64,000 nucleotides of DNA from Portulaca oleracea (Eukaryota > Streptophyta > Magnoliopsida > Caryophyllales > Portulacaceae), in contig CM055888.1 in NCBI GenBank assembly GCA_029582165.1, forward strand, positions 35,512,908 to 35,576,907. The letters are read 5' to 3'. Positions 47,663 to 63,554 of this stretch are shown one piece after another (the stretch's first letter is position 1; each line of letters begins with the position of its first letter). The translations under genes and the position numbers were made by a program. The notes below the pieces were generated by a model. It had not been told where the DNA came from, did not search any database, and saw nothing but the letters and a program-made list of their open reading frames with translations.

Positions 47663-50520
47663 GTTTTTCTAAAGTGGGTAAAACTTGAAAAAAGTTTATG
47701 TGCTTTAAATCTTTTGGAAGGAAAATGAATTTTTACTTTATATTATTAAAATAATTCTTTTAGGCATAATGCATTGCATATGCCGGGGCACTGCCTTGAC
47801 ATGTAATATGTCGTAGGAGCACATAAATCGGCGGTATTAGGCTTTTTCTCTTTAAACCACAAAAATAACCCATGGGATGCCGGACCGGCCATACTCAATT
47901 GGTGCACTTACACCGAGAGAGCATTGGTCACCACATCCACTCATGCATCACTCTACGAGGTCTCCACTCGAGCCTCCAAGAGCAACACCCCACACATTCG
48001 AAGTTGCCTTTACAACAAGAATGCACCGGGGCGAGTTCATGAGCCGTTAAGCCTTATCCAGCCAACAAACCCTTTTGTACATAGAGCCTTGGTTTAGGAT
48101 ACCTCTTGTTCATATGTATGCTATGTGCTATGTGTTTAAATTCGTTGTAAAGAGTCGACCCAAGTTTAGGAGTGTTGTTCTAGTCCACATAGTAGTCATT
48201 GGGCTGAGAAGAGTTATGTTTACCAACTAAGTTAATTAACCTCAAAAATTATGGTTAACCTAGTGGTTGGGCCCATTTATCTTTAAAGGTTAATTCTCTT
48301 GGTTCGTAAAGTAAACTCAACTCGCCCTTGATGATTCTATATGGCCCTTTACGACATCTTCTTAACAAAGGTCCAATAAACTTGATTAAAGTCAAAACAA
48401 AGTTAGTGGGTAAAGTCTTGGACTGCATGATAATCACCGGGCTAGAGTAAATTAATTTATCGAGTTAATTATCGAATCTGTCACACTTTTGGCCGGCCCG
48501 TGGTTAGGCCCAACCATATCAGATCTGGCAATTAAGTCCATAAAATAATTATAACTCGCTCGTTGTTGGTTTTATTCAGTCCTATATGATACCTGCTTTC
48601 TGGTACTTAAATAAAAAAACAGAGTAGAAAGAAGGGTCGTCAGTCTTGTCAATCATTATTTTAGTCCGCGTGGCAGTCAACATGGCTTGAATTAAGTCTA
48701 AGTTGGTAGCTCAAATTACGGATTCTCCTTAAAACGGTCGGCCTGTGGATGGGGCCCAACCGAATTGAGAAACACTGATTTGAGCTCCTTGACTTAGACT
48801 TGATTTGCCATGCTTGACTTTATTCGGCCAATTGTAATGATTGGTTGTCCTTAGGTCCAAAAATCTGACTAATAAATCAAACAAGTTAGTGGATAAAGTT
48901 TTAGACTACATAATAACCACCAGACTCGAGTAAATTAATTTATCGAATTAATTATTGAATCCATCATACTTATGGCTGGCCCATGGTTAGGCCCAACCAT
49001 ATCGGATTTGGCAATTAAGTCCATAAACTAATTACAACTCGCCTGTTGTTGGTTTTATTCAGTCCTTTACGATATCCACTTTCCTAAACAAACAGAATAA
49101 AAAATGTATAGAAAAAGTAGACTGTTAGTCCTGTTAATCATTATTCTAGCCCGCGTAATAGTCGGTATGGCTTGAGTTGGACTGATAAATTTTCCGAGTT
49201 ACGGATTCTCCTTAAACGGTCGGCCTGTGGATGGGGCCCATCCGAATTGAGAAACACTGAGTCGCAATTCCTTATTCAGTCCTGATTTGCCATACTTGGC
49301 TTTATTCGGCCCTTTATAATGATCAGCTGTCCTTAGGGTCTATATAGAGTTAGGTCCATAAGTTAGGTAAAGTGTGTTGTAGTCTATGTGTTTGTGCCTG
49401 TGCATGAGTATGTGTCTGTGTCTGTGCATGTGCAAGTGTATGTATTTGTATGTGTACGCGTATGCGTATGCGTTTGTGCCTGTGCATGTGCCTGTGCATG
49501 TGTATATGTCTGTGCATGCGTTTGTGCCTGCGCGTGAGCATGTGTATGTGTCTTTAGGTTTTTATTATGTAAATATGTGTTTGAGACTTTAGGTTTTTAT
49601 TAACACGTGCTTTAAGTCTTTCTTAGGTTTTTGTTAATACGTGTTTGAGTGTTTCTTAGATTTTTGTTAACACGCGTTTTGAGTCGTCATTTGGTGTAAA
49701 TATGTGTTTTTTGTTCACACGTGTTTTTAGTTTATTGAGTCTTAGTTAGGTGTAAATATGTGGTTGTCTGTTGAGTCTTCATTAGAGTCGAGCCTAATTT
49801 TGAAATACTGTTTTAGTCCGCATGATAATCATTGGGTTTGAGAAGAAATGAATTTATAAACTAGATTAATTAACCTTAAATTTTATGACTGGCCTGGTTG
49901 TGAGGCCAATCCGTTTTAAAGGTTAATTGGCGTTATTTATCAATTCATTTTAACTCACCTTTGATGGTTTTATTCAGCCCTTTTCAGTATTCTCTTATTT
50001 TGGGTCCAAAGAAAATGATTAATATTAAAACAAAGTCAGTGTGTGTATAAATTCGATTATTAAGTCTAAAACAAAATCCATGGTCGGCCTGTTGGTAAGC
50101 CCATCCATGTTGGATTTAATAATCGAGTTTATAAGTCTATTTTAACTCACCTTTCGATGCTTTATTCGGTCCTTTACAACATCCACTTTCTATGAGTGTA
50201 AATAAATAAATATTTCGAGTCTTAAATAAAAAAAAGTGAGTAAATAGAAGTCTAGAAGTGAGGTTGTCAGTTCATCGAGCATTATTCTAGTCCGCGTAAT
50301 AGCCAGCTTAGCTTGAGTTAACACAAGTTTGTTAGTTCAAGTGACGGATTCTCCTTAAAACGGTCGGCTTGTGGTTTAAGCCCATCCGAATTGAGAAACA
50401 CTCGCTTGCGCTTTCCAACTTATGTCGACTCGCTATGTTTGACTTTATCTGGCCCTTTATAATGCTCTTGTTGTAAAAAGTGTTGTTGTTTAGTGTCATA
50501 TAGAAGTTAGAACACGTAAA
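47663..50520 (+). mobile_element. Non-coding interior of Ogre-like element with degenerate tandem repeats
   Basis: No gag or other conserved ORF. From about 48170 a higher-order repeat appears: a block with 'ggccggcccgtggttaggccc' starts near 48486 and again near 48968 (period about 482), and 'acggattctccttaaaacgg' at 48715, 49199 and 50343. Each unit mixes 'ttattcRgtccttta' and 'tagtccgcgtRRtagtc' phrases. The absence of coding sequence directly after the primer site suggests a non-autonomous derivative or a very long leader. Confidence 0.6.
49385..49560. repeat. TG-rich cryptic microsatellite
   Basis: Irregular 'tgtgcatgtg / tgtgtctgtg / gtatgcgtatg' repeats inside the interior of the Ogre-like element. 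Confidence 0.9.
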
Positions 50521-50559
50521 CCTGTATCAAAGTTGAGTTGTTTCAATGTCAGTAAATAA

Positions 50560-51600
50560 GTTTCTTTATTTTAAAGCCTTTGTTTAGAGTCACCATGTAA
50601 GTGTTTTTTCTTTAGGAAGTCGCATGTAAGGTCTAGGATCTAGGTGAGTCTTTTCTCAAGTCAATATGTGTCTAGGAAGTCCAATGTGAGTCCATGTCAT
50701 ATGTGAGTCTTTTCTTGAGTCAATACGTGTGTTCCATTTTTAGGAAGTTCAAGGTACACCAAGGCCTAGGATGAATTTTTGTATTAATGTCTGCATGTAG
50801 GTATCTTGCATTCTTTAGGAAGTCCCATATAAGGTCTAGGATGAGTCTTTGTGTTAGCGTCTGCGTGTAAATGTCTTTAAGAAGTTTTCATACGAGGTCT
50901 AGGTCATAGGTGAATCTTTTCTTAAGTCAATGTGAGTCTGTCTTTTTTAGAAATTCCAAAGTAAAACCCATGCCATGGGTAAGTCGTTAGGTCGTTTCTT
51001 GAGTCAACAGGTAAGTGTCTTCATTCCTTAGAAAGTCTCAATAGGGTCTAAGTCATGGGTAGGTTCTTTCCTAATTCAGCATGGGTCTTTCACTTTAAGG
51101 TTGTCAATTACAAGTCCATGTCATGGGTGCGTCTTTGTCCAGAGTTAGCATATAAGTATGTTTCTTTTTGTAGAAATTCTATTATAAGGTCTAAGTCATG
51201 GGTAAGTATGTGTCTAGTGTTGTCATGTAGATACCTGTCTTTTGTCTAGGAAGTCCAGCGTGCACCCATGACATGGGTGAGTCTTTTCTCGTGTTGGCAT
51301 ATCATGCGAGTGTCTTTCTTTTTTAAGAAGTCTAGTGTAAACCTATGTCATAGGTTAGTCTTTAAGGGTCAACATATAGATATTTTGCATTTTAGGAAGT
51401 CTCAAATAGATTTTAGGGCATGTAGATCCATGTCGTGCTAAGTCTTTTTCTTGAGCCGATATATAGAAGTCTTGCAACCTAGGAAGTCTAATGTAGATCA
51501 ATAAGCACATTCAAGCCCATGTCCTGGGTGAGTCTTTTTCGAGTCAACATATAAGCGTATTTCGTTTTTAGGAAGTCCATATAGGTCATTTAGGACATGC
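50560..51600. repeat. Degenerate tandem repeat, about 95-110-bp unit
   Basis: About ten poorly conserved units, each with 'ttaggaagtc' followed by 'ccatgtcatgggtgagtctttt' and 'gtcaacatRtaagt'. It continues into the segment that is inverted at 45890-45915. Confidence 0.75.
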
Positions 51601-53680
51601 ATGCATTGGGATGAGTTTTTCTTCTTTTATCTAGTGTCAAGGTCAAGGCCTGAGCCAACAATAAAGGGAGTATTCAGGCGACAGGAAAATCTGCAACCAC
51701 AATAGATCCGGGGACATAACGCAGAGAATTGTTGGGCTTCGAGTTCCGACCGATAGAACATGATGACATGATCCAGTTAGGGAACTGCCCCTACCAAAAG
51801 TAGCACAAAGGACTAGATAGAACATGGATTCCCTATGAGAAGACAAGGATGCACATCATCAAAAGGAGCTTTAGAGTTAGCTACATTCCAGGTTGTCAAG
51901 CATTTCATTTTTGGAGTCTGTTAGAGTTACGAGTCAGTTCCTAGGTCATTTCTTGAATTCAATAGTTCTTGTTGCTATTTGTTCAAGTAGAATTTCATGC
52001 TTGTGTTTCTGACTTGAGTTGAAAAGTTCTCTTATCCATCTGCCATCCTCACAAACCAAGTCTGACAAATTCACCTTATCTTATTTTTTGTCTTTCACCT
52101 CATTCCCATCCTTTCATTTCCTTGAATCCAGGGTTAGAGAGGAAAAGAGAAATTAAAAAAAAAAGAGAGTGATAAAAAAAAACTAAAGAGTGGCCAGTTT
52201 GAAAACCTTATTGAGGCAAATCGGGCAAAAGGAGAGAATAAGATTGACGAGAGAAGTTAGCCTGCACCTCCCATCCAGAAGGCTGAACAAAAGCAGAGAG
52301 TATTGACTTGGAAGACCAAGTCCAATAAACCTCCCTAAAGTGATCATCATTTGTGATGAAAATATCGTAGCTTAACCAAATGTGCCGAGGACAAGGGGCT
52401 TTCGCCCAACCTTCATTTCACCACCCACATTACACTCGTCTTTTCATCCAATCTCGACCTACCACTTACTACATATCATTTACATTTCTAGCCGTTTCCA
52501 TCAAGCCTCAACCTTTGCAAAACCTTTTCATTCATTAAACCAAAAGGTGTGTTATGACTAAAGAAGAATAGGAGGCAATCCATGAAGAATAAGTTCGAAA
52601 AAAAGTGAAAGCAAAAAAAGAGGGTGAAAGCAAGAAGAAAAAAGAAAGAAAGAAATAAAGAGAGATAACAAAAAAAAAAGGTAAAGAGAAAAAAAAACGA
52701 GGGGAAAGAAACAAAAGAGAAGAAGAAGAAGAAAAAGGGGAGAACAAGAAGCTAGAAGGCAGAAATAAGAGTCATGCACACCAGAATAATCTCATTGATC
52801 CCAAACCTACACCTCATCAAACCTTTTACCTTCATACGCCTTCATAACCATCCATAACTTGCCTTCGTAACCATCTTTCCGAATCATTAAGCCAACCTCG
52901 AGGCACTAACCTTTCAAAGCTGCTCTTAAAGAACTACGACTGGCCTGATTCCACCTTGGATACGTAGGAGAATCTCTTCGAGGCCCGACCCAATATTTTT
53001 CAATTTAGAGTGTTTTGTCGTTTAATAAACTGGTATTTGAGAGAATAAAAGCTAGTCCGAAAACCCACTTGGGCGGGCTAGGCAAAAGGAGAGGAAACCC
53101 TAGATTTCTATCACCATCGTTAACCCTCCACTTTCTGTTTTCCTCCAGTTAGACTTGGATACTATTCCAACACCCATGTTCCAGCCTTTTACCAAGAGAT
53201 GATGTCTACCCCATTTGGCCATCTCTTCACCCTTTCGAGACACCATCATCCATAAGGGTCTCTTCATCCCCATGCTCCAACCCTTTTCCCAAGAGATGAT
53301 GTCTACCCCATTTGACCATCTCTTCACACTTTCAAGACACCATCATCCTTAAGTGTCTCTTTATCCCCATGTTCTAACCTTTTCCTAAGAGAAGATGTTT
53401 ATCCCATTTGACCATCTCTCCTTCCTTTTTAAGGCACATTCATTCTTAAGTGTCTCCACATCTCATTCATTAATAATACCTCTCCCATCATCTCTTTCAC
53501 CAAACACTTTCTAACCAACCTTCTTAATCTTTTCATTTTATCTCACCCTTTTGAGGACTTTTTCAGCTCGGTCATTAATGCAAGTAGAGGCTCTATTCTT
53601 AATGCCCACTCTTAACACATCTGAGTGCGGATAACTTCTCAACAAGAGCAAAAGCCGTCCACATCAGATTGACGACTAAC
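51601..53680 (+). mobile_element. Interior of Ogre-like element, right arm of inverted pair
   Basis: Non-coding, with purine-rich stretches (52600-52760). It is the inverted counterpart of 43800-45890. A short local duplication at 53160-53420 repeats 'aagagatgatgtctaccccatttg..catctcttcac' about three times with a period of about 115. It stops at 53680, where the duplicated transposase locus begins without an LTR. Confidence 0.6.
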
Positions 53681-55539
53681 TGGCATATTGCACTTGAACT
53701 ACCACTAATATTATTTGCAAGTCGAGAATCAAGGACCTAAAACAATACACAATAGCATAATAAAAGAGAAAAGAAGGGGGGGGGGGGGGAAATAGAATGA
53801 ACACAAGAGCGTTTCAATTTAGAGCACCTGGTTCGGATATTGAATAGATTGTCCCAATTGTGGCAATGAAGAAACTCCTTGGGAAGCATCAACCTATTAG
53901 AGTGTGCAAACAACTCATAAAAAATGTATGACAGTTCACCAAAAGCTGAAGTGAAAAAGAACATGGGATGGATTGCATAGATGCTTCTAACAAAGAACAT
54001 CTGACAGATTCAAATAGTTGCACATGGAACAAAGCACCAGAAACTGTAATGCAACAACGACAACGACAAAGTCTAAAGTTCGACAATCAGTTGTACACCC
54101 TAACAGGAAAATGAGCTCATGGAATCCACCATGTCTTACGACACTCAGAAATAGTACAACAAGCTCAAGGCATTAGGTGGATATTAGAAATTCTGCTCCT
54201 ATAATAATGCAACTGGGATACAAAAAGACAAGAACAAGGCATGAATTTCATAAATTAGTTGGACACTCTAACTGGAATTTTGTTCATGGATTACATATAC
54301 ATAATGCTCAATGTCTCAAACAAACCAACCCATTAGTGTGTGTATGTGCATGTATTAGTGTGCAAATGAGTAAACATTAGTGTGTGAATGTGCATGTATT
54401 AGTGTGCAACAGTGTAAGCAAAATCTTCATTCAACTGACTACATCACAGTGTGAAAAAGAAATTTGAGTAATACCTGCTGGGAAGCTTCATCACTGGTTT
54501 TTGCTTTCTTAGCGGTACTCTTCGTTCCTTTCCTTCCTCTAGTTTTGTTAGCAATTTTCTCACGAGTTGACTTAAATCTTGAATTTCTCATGCCTTTTGT
54601 CTTACACGTTGGAAGGTTTTTGATATGCTTCTCAGATGACCTTGCAACATCTTCATCATCAAATGAATGGATAGAACCAACTAAATACTCAACATCTTCT
54701 TTCTACTTCTTCAAAGACTCCTCACAAATTTCCCTAGCTTTGTCATTCACATGACTGCCCATAATAATATTTTCAAACTTAACATTTGCACTCTCCAAAC
54801 TAAAGAAGGAACTACCCCAATTCTTTCAGCTGAAATATCCCCATCATCAGCTGGAGGACATGGTCGAGCAAACCTTGTCCATCTCTTAAGGATATACTTC
54901 TCAGCGATTTCTTGAATACAATGCATATTGTATACTCTTAAACAATGGCAACACAAATACCCAACATCAATAATTTTCTTACATTCACAATCAATACTCC
55001 CATCATCTGAATTGAACCTCACACAAAACCCAAAATCAGACCCATTCCGTTTCTCATAAACTGAATACACAAAATCATTTGAATTTGAATTTTCAATAGA
55101 CCAATCTAATTCTTGTCGGCACCCTTAAACCTTACAATACTCGTCTTCAAAAATGTTATACAAATTAATAGTATAAATCCTAGAAGCATGTTGGAGCAAC
55201 TTCGAATGACTCAAATACAGATCCGGAAAACCTTGTGAATTACGCAAATTTTCTGCTCCCTCATTCCTCCTCCATTCACTTACAAGATTACAGAGAATAT
55301 CATAAATGTCATTTACCCCCGCAGTAGCATGACGTCTCCTTGCCAAACAAGAATTTAAAGATTCACTTCGCTGAGAAGAGAGAGTGCCACCAGAGAAAAA
55401 ATCTTTTGAAAAAGCCGGGCACCATTTCTCTCTAGTACTATACAATCGCATTAACCAAGAATTATTAGCACAGTTATAATCATCCACAAGCCTGAAAAAA
55501 CCCACAAAATATGAACAATTATAATCTGGTCATAATGTT

Positions 55540-55765
55540 TACATTCATTAGTGTGCAAATATATATATATATTAGTGTCCAAAAGTATATATATTAGTGT
55601 GCAAAGGGCTATGCTTTAGTGTGCAAAGGTATATATTATTAAAGTGCAAAGGGGTATGATTTAGTGTGCAAACATATATATATTAGTGTGCAAATATATA
55701 TATATTAGTGTGCAAAGGGGTATACATTAGTGTGCAAAGGAATATGTATTATAATGCAAAGGTAT
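55540..55765. repeat. Minisatellite block in intron 2 of copy 2
   Basis: The same TTAGTGTGCAAA-type array as at 37575-37805, with small length differences in the TA linkers. Confidence 0.88.
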
Positions 55766-57079
55766 GATACTTTTTTAACAATGCATTTATCATTGAAAAA
55801 AAGAAAAGAGAAAAGGAAAGTACCTTTTCCAAGCTAAATCAAACTCTGAAACCGTGTCACATCTCCTGAGAATATAATCAAATAGAGTTATAAAACCCGG
55901 CATTGACCGCAAATGATTGATATGGTTTTTCGAGTTTTCTTCAATATGCCACGTACAAAGCCGATGTTTTGCACAACAAAAAATTTGCCCGATAGCATTT
56001 GCCATAGCAAAATCCTGATCAGTCATCACCGTCTTCGGGCAAACATCATCCATGGAACCAAGGAATGTCTTGAAAAGCCAACAAAAACTCTCCATCTTCT
56101 CATTCAAAACAAACCCAGCACCCACCATAAGTTTCCCAGCATGATGATTCATGCATACAAAAGGCGCACAAATCATTTTATAACGATTCGTTCTATATGT
56201 AGTATCAAACACTAACAAATCAGAAAACACCAAGTAATCTTCTTTCATTTTTGAATCTCTCCAAAAAAAACTACACAAAGATAGATCACTATCAACCTCC
56301 ACGGCAGAAAAGAACCCCGACTCACTTTGCCTCCTACTTTCAAGCCTTTTTATCAATGTATCTGCATACCCAGATTCTAAACGTATTTTCTCTTCAACTG
56401 CATTTGCATTATATGCATCTCGGCCAAAAAACCGAATATGGGTGACCCCCCCTGCCTCAGCCCTTAAAAGACGATAGGCATCAATCAATTTAACACCACA
56501 CTTCTTCATTAATCTCAATTGCTTAAGAACCGATTTAGGCACACTCCTATGACCTCTCAACATATGAACCTGATGAGCCTCAACAAAGCGATGGCTGTGA
56601 ATCATATCATGGCCAATGCACACCCAAACTCCGGTGTCTTTGTCAATTTTAAAAACAACTCTGGTCTTACAATTGCACCGATAGTTAATCTTACTATATT
56701 GTTTCCCTTTCCTAACAGTAAGACATTTAGCACCTTCCCTAGTGCAATTAAAAACTTTCGATCTCAAGTCCTTCTTATTATATCTCCAATACGCCTTACC
56801 CTTCCTCACAGCAAAACCCATTTTATACGCATAATTCTGATAAAACAAAAAAGACTCATCCTCATTTTTGAATTTCTTCCCCCAATAACTGGGACTCACC
56901 CCCTTCCACAACACTAATCTCTTCAAAAAGGGGACCCAAAATCTCATTAAGCAACACACTTTTATCAACTGGATCAATATTCTAAATATCTACATCAACA
57001 GAAAAACCATTTCAAAAAGGGGAATATATTAGTATGCAAATGGGAATGTATTAGTGTGCAAAGGTATATATATTAGTGT

Positions 57080-57596
57080 TAGACCTGGCAATTTCTGACC
57101 CGACCCGATAACCCGACCCGAACCCGCCCGAAATTTCTGGGTTTTGAATACGATTTTTTCAACTAAACCCGAAGTATACCGAACTCGAAAATTAGCGGGT
57201 CAAACCCGACCCGCCCGTTTGACCCGAAAATTTAACTTTTTGAGTTAAACTTTATTAAAATTTGTGACTTTGCATTCAAATTTTTAACCATTAAACTATA
57301 AGTGCAACTTATTTATTTGTTATTTCTCTTATTTAAGTTAAAATAGTTACAATAATCTATCATTGCTAGAAGATAATCATATTTTATTATGTATATTGTA
57401 CAAAAAGTAGTCTTTAGAGACCATTTTTGAAAAAGAAAAAGCGAAAAAAGGTCGCAATCATAACCCGTTGGGTTGACACGAAACCGAAATACACCGCCCG
57501 TATTTTCCCGAACCCGAAATACACCCGACCCGTATTTACCCGAACCCGATATATGACCGACCCGAAACCGCCCGACCGACTGAATTGACAGGTCTA
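57080..57596. mobile_element. hAT-type MITE
   Basis: A 517-base insertion with terminal inverted repeats TAGACCTGGCAATTT / TAGACCTGTCAATT, flanked by the 8-bp target duplication ATTAGTGT (57072-57079 and 57597-57604). The ends are rich in 'cccgacccgaaccc' phrases, as in a common plant hAT MITE class. There is no ORF. The 8-bp duplication and the TAG...CTA ends fit hAT transposition. The orthologous place in the first gene copy (39112-39119) is empty. Confidence 0.92.
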
Positions 57597-58250
57597 ATTA
57601 GTGTGCAAAGGCAGAAAGATTAGTTTGCTTCAAAAATAATTAGTGAGCTTCAAAAAATATTAGTGGACTCCGAAAAACATTAGTGTGCAATTCTGAGTGC
57701 ATTAGTGTGCAAAATGATCTAGAAAAAATAATTAGTGTGCTGCGATAAACATTAGTGTGCAATTCTGAGTGCATGTGCTTGAACAGAGTTTCGCAAAATA
57801 AATCGACAAGAACTCAGCAAAATGATCCAACAACAAGAAATTTTAGAGTAAGATTGCTTCATCACCATCAATGTGATGCTAGGTTGAACCACGAACAGCA
57901 ATTGCTAAATCAAAAATTTGACAGGAAATTAATAAATAAAACCAAATGCTAGAGTTTCTTCCCATACCTGACATTGACGCTGCAGATTTAGAATTTTCAT
58001 CACCATCACCAACTTCAACACCAGAAAAAATAAGATTGTCTACATCATTTTGCAAATCACTACAATCATCAGCAATTTCATCATCATTATCAACATCAAC
58101 ACCCAAACCATCTTGATTGCGATCAACAACTTCATCCCGAGAATCGCCATGGCAGTTTTGGGACTGATTTGAATCCCGAAAATCAGCAATTTCATCGCAA
58201 TTATCAGTAATCGACTGATTTAAATCAATAATTGACGGATTTAAATCCAT

Positions 58251-59134
58251 TATCAACAATCAACAATCCTAAACACTGAAAATTTATGAGCAAAATACAA
58301 TCGCCATGGAAGTTCAGTCGAGCAGCAGTAACGAAGAGTAGAAGCACTTCATCGAATTACTTAGGCGGACCGTTTGAATTCAGAAACGAAGAATAGAAGC
58401 AGTTAATTAGGCAGAGAATTTGAATTCTGCATACTCTGAAGCATGACAACGGGAGGAGGGAAGAGTTTGAATTCAGTAACGAAGAACGAAATCGACAACA
58501 GCGGCAAAAAAAAAAGAAAAAAAAGGTAGATGATGACGTCAGCATGAAGAATATCGGGAGGAGGGGGGAGTTCTGTAGTCCTGCGGGACTACCTAAAAAT
58601 TTTCGAACTCTATAAAGGCTAAACGATAAAAAGTCAAGCCACCGACACAACAAAAGTTCCGTCGGTAAATTGGTTGTTTAAACAAAATATAGAATTGGTG
58701 AACAGAGGAGCCAATAGCGGCAATATAATCCTAGTTGCTTAAACTAATAGATGAATATCAATTGAGCGGAGTACAGTGGCGAGACAACCCGAGCTAACAG
58801 CACGATAGGCGAATTTCCTAAATAAATCCTTAGTGATTGATTGTTCAGGGTCAATAGGTGATAAAGAAAATAGGTGGTAAAATCGAGGGTTGCACATGAT
58901 AAATTTTGGTAGAACAAATATCTCATCTTGGAATAATAGTAACCTTGGGTTTCTTCGCAGATGAAATTATTCTTCCTTCCTCTGCTCTCTATTTCATTTT
59001 GGCGGACGGCGGGGGACACTGTATTATTTTATGAGGAGGTAGATATATACATATATAGTTAGGAGGACTAAGGTTTAGGGTTAGTCTAAGCAAATTAGGT
59101 AGGGGGCTAAATAATAATAATAATAATAATAATC

Positions 59135-59171
<37 letters not shown>
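58251..59171. promoter_or_regulatory. 5' region of FAR1-type gene, copy 2
   Basis: A near-identical repeat of 39766-40690, including the tagtcctgcgggacta palindrome (one base changed) and the (AAT)n tract, which has different length and interruptions. No gene seen. Confidence 0.5.
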
Positions 59172-59172
<1 letters not shown>

Positions 59173-60044
59173 CTATATACTTATAATGAAATCTATGTGG
59201 GGCCCAACAAATACTGCAACGAGAGCGTTTCAAGGAGTTTCAGCCAATCACAATTAAGATAAATACAATTTTTAGAAATTTTTTAATAATTTCAGAAAAT
59301 CATAATAATAATCGATGATAATCAAAACTTAGGATGCATTGGACTCTGACCCTATTTTCAATAATTTTTTATTTTATTTTGAACCGGATTTTATTTGAAA
59401 CTTTGGCTGCTTTGGACTCTGACCCCATTTACAACTGTTACATAACTGTTTCGGATTTCATTTAATTTTAGAATTAAAAAATACTTTTACGAATCCCATA
59501 TGGCTTTGGAGTTTGATCACATTTACAACTGTTAAAATATCCAGCGTTCATTACTTTTTCCAAAACATATAAATACAATACTTTCACATACCGGCCAGAA
59601 TCACAATTGATCTTCGCTGTATTTGTCTCAATCGATCAGTGACATTCCCAATTCATACTCTCATTAAGGTAAGTTTCAAGTCATTATTATATAGATATTG
59701 AAACCTATTGGGTTCTACATTGATTGCATTCATTGTAATTGATATATTCAAATACTACTTTGAATTCTACAGATTCAATTCACATCACCATTCTTGATAT
59801 AATCTATATGTTATAATAGAAATCATTGTGGATCTCCCGAAATAGAACCATGGGAATGACTGTAGGGGAATTGATCAATCACAACATAGAAAATTACTTT
59901 TTTTCTATTTTCAATTTTATTAAATTTTCAATCTGAATTTTATTTTAAAATTAAAAAAACAGAAAGGATCACTAATCCTTGACTCCTTTGGACTCTGAAT
60001 TAAATTATTTTGGTGCAAATAATATTAATTATTTTGATGTTGAC

Positions 60045-60083
<39 letters not shown>

Positions 60084-60096
60084 TATAATAGTTTAT
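59172..60096 (+). mobile_element. Truncated Helitron segment (duplicate of 40691-41616)
   Basis: Begins TCTATATACTTATAATG and follows the first copy through the second internal 5' end (near 59801) to an (AAT)n tract at 60047-60082, where an LTR begins. The 3' hairpin end is missing from this copy. Confidence 0.75.
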
Positions 60097-63510
<3,414 letters not shown>

Positions 63511-63554
63511 TACTAAATGAAAGGGATATATAATAGAATAGAAAGTTTGAAACT
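63511..63554. other. Junction between petB and rpoB pieces
   Basis: About 40 bases of A/T-rich sequence that I cannot assign to either gene. The two plastid genes are far apart in normal plastid genomes, so the join was made during or after transfer. Confidence 0.5.

Larger units (their letters stand above)
53681..58250 (-). pseudogene. FAR1-type MULE transposase, copy 2 (truncated)
   Basis: A near-identical second copy of the gene at 34483-39765. Exons map at 58250-57968, 56968-55824, 55491-54475 and 53893-53828, plus a partial mini-exon 53736-53681 where the copy stops; the rest of the tail is absent. The DNA-binding domain, DDE domain and SWIM finger are all present. Its lesions differ from copy 1. 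A C run at 56879-56883 is one base longer and shifts frame just before KKFKNEDE. TAA at 55127-55125 follows YCKV. Five bases are missing near 54780 after VQML. At the two places where copy 1 is broken in exon 2, this copy reads through (RLLRAEAGGVTHIRFFGRDA). A MITE sits in its intron 1. It cannot make a full protein as it stands. Confidence 0.85.

Noticed and set aside
49350..49592. His/Arg-rich and Cys/Met-rich frames on both strands
   Set aside because: Both come from a TG-rich cryptic repeat; no start context or conserved block.
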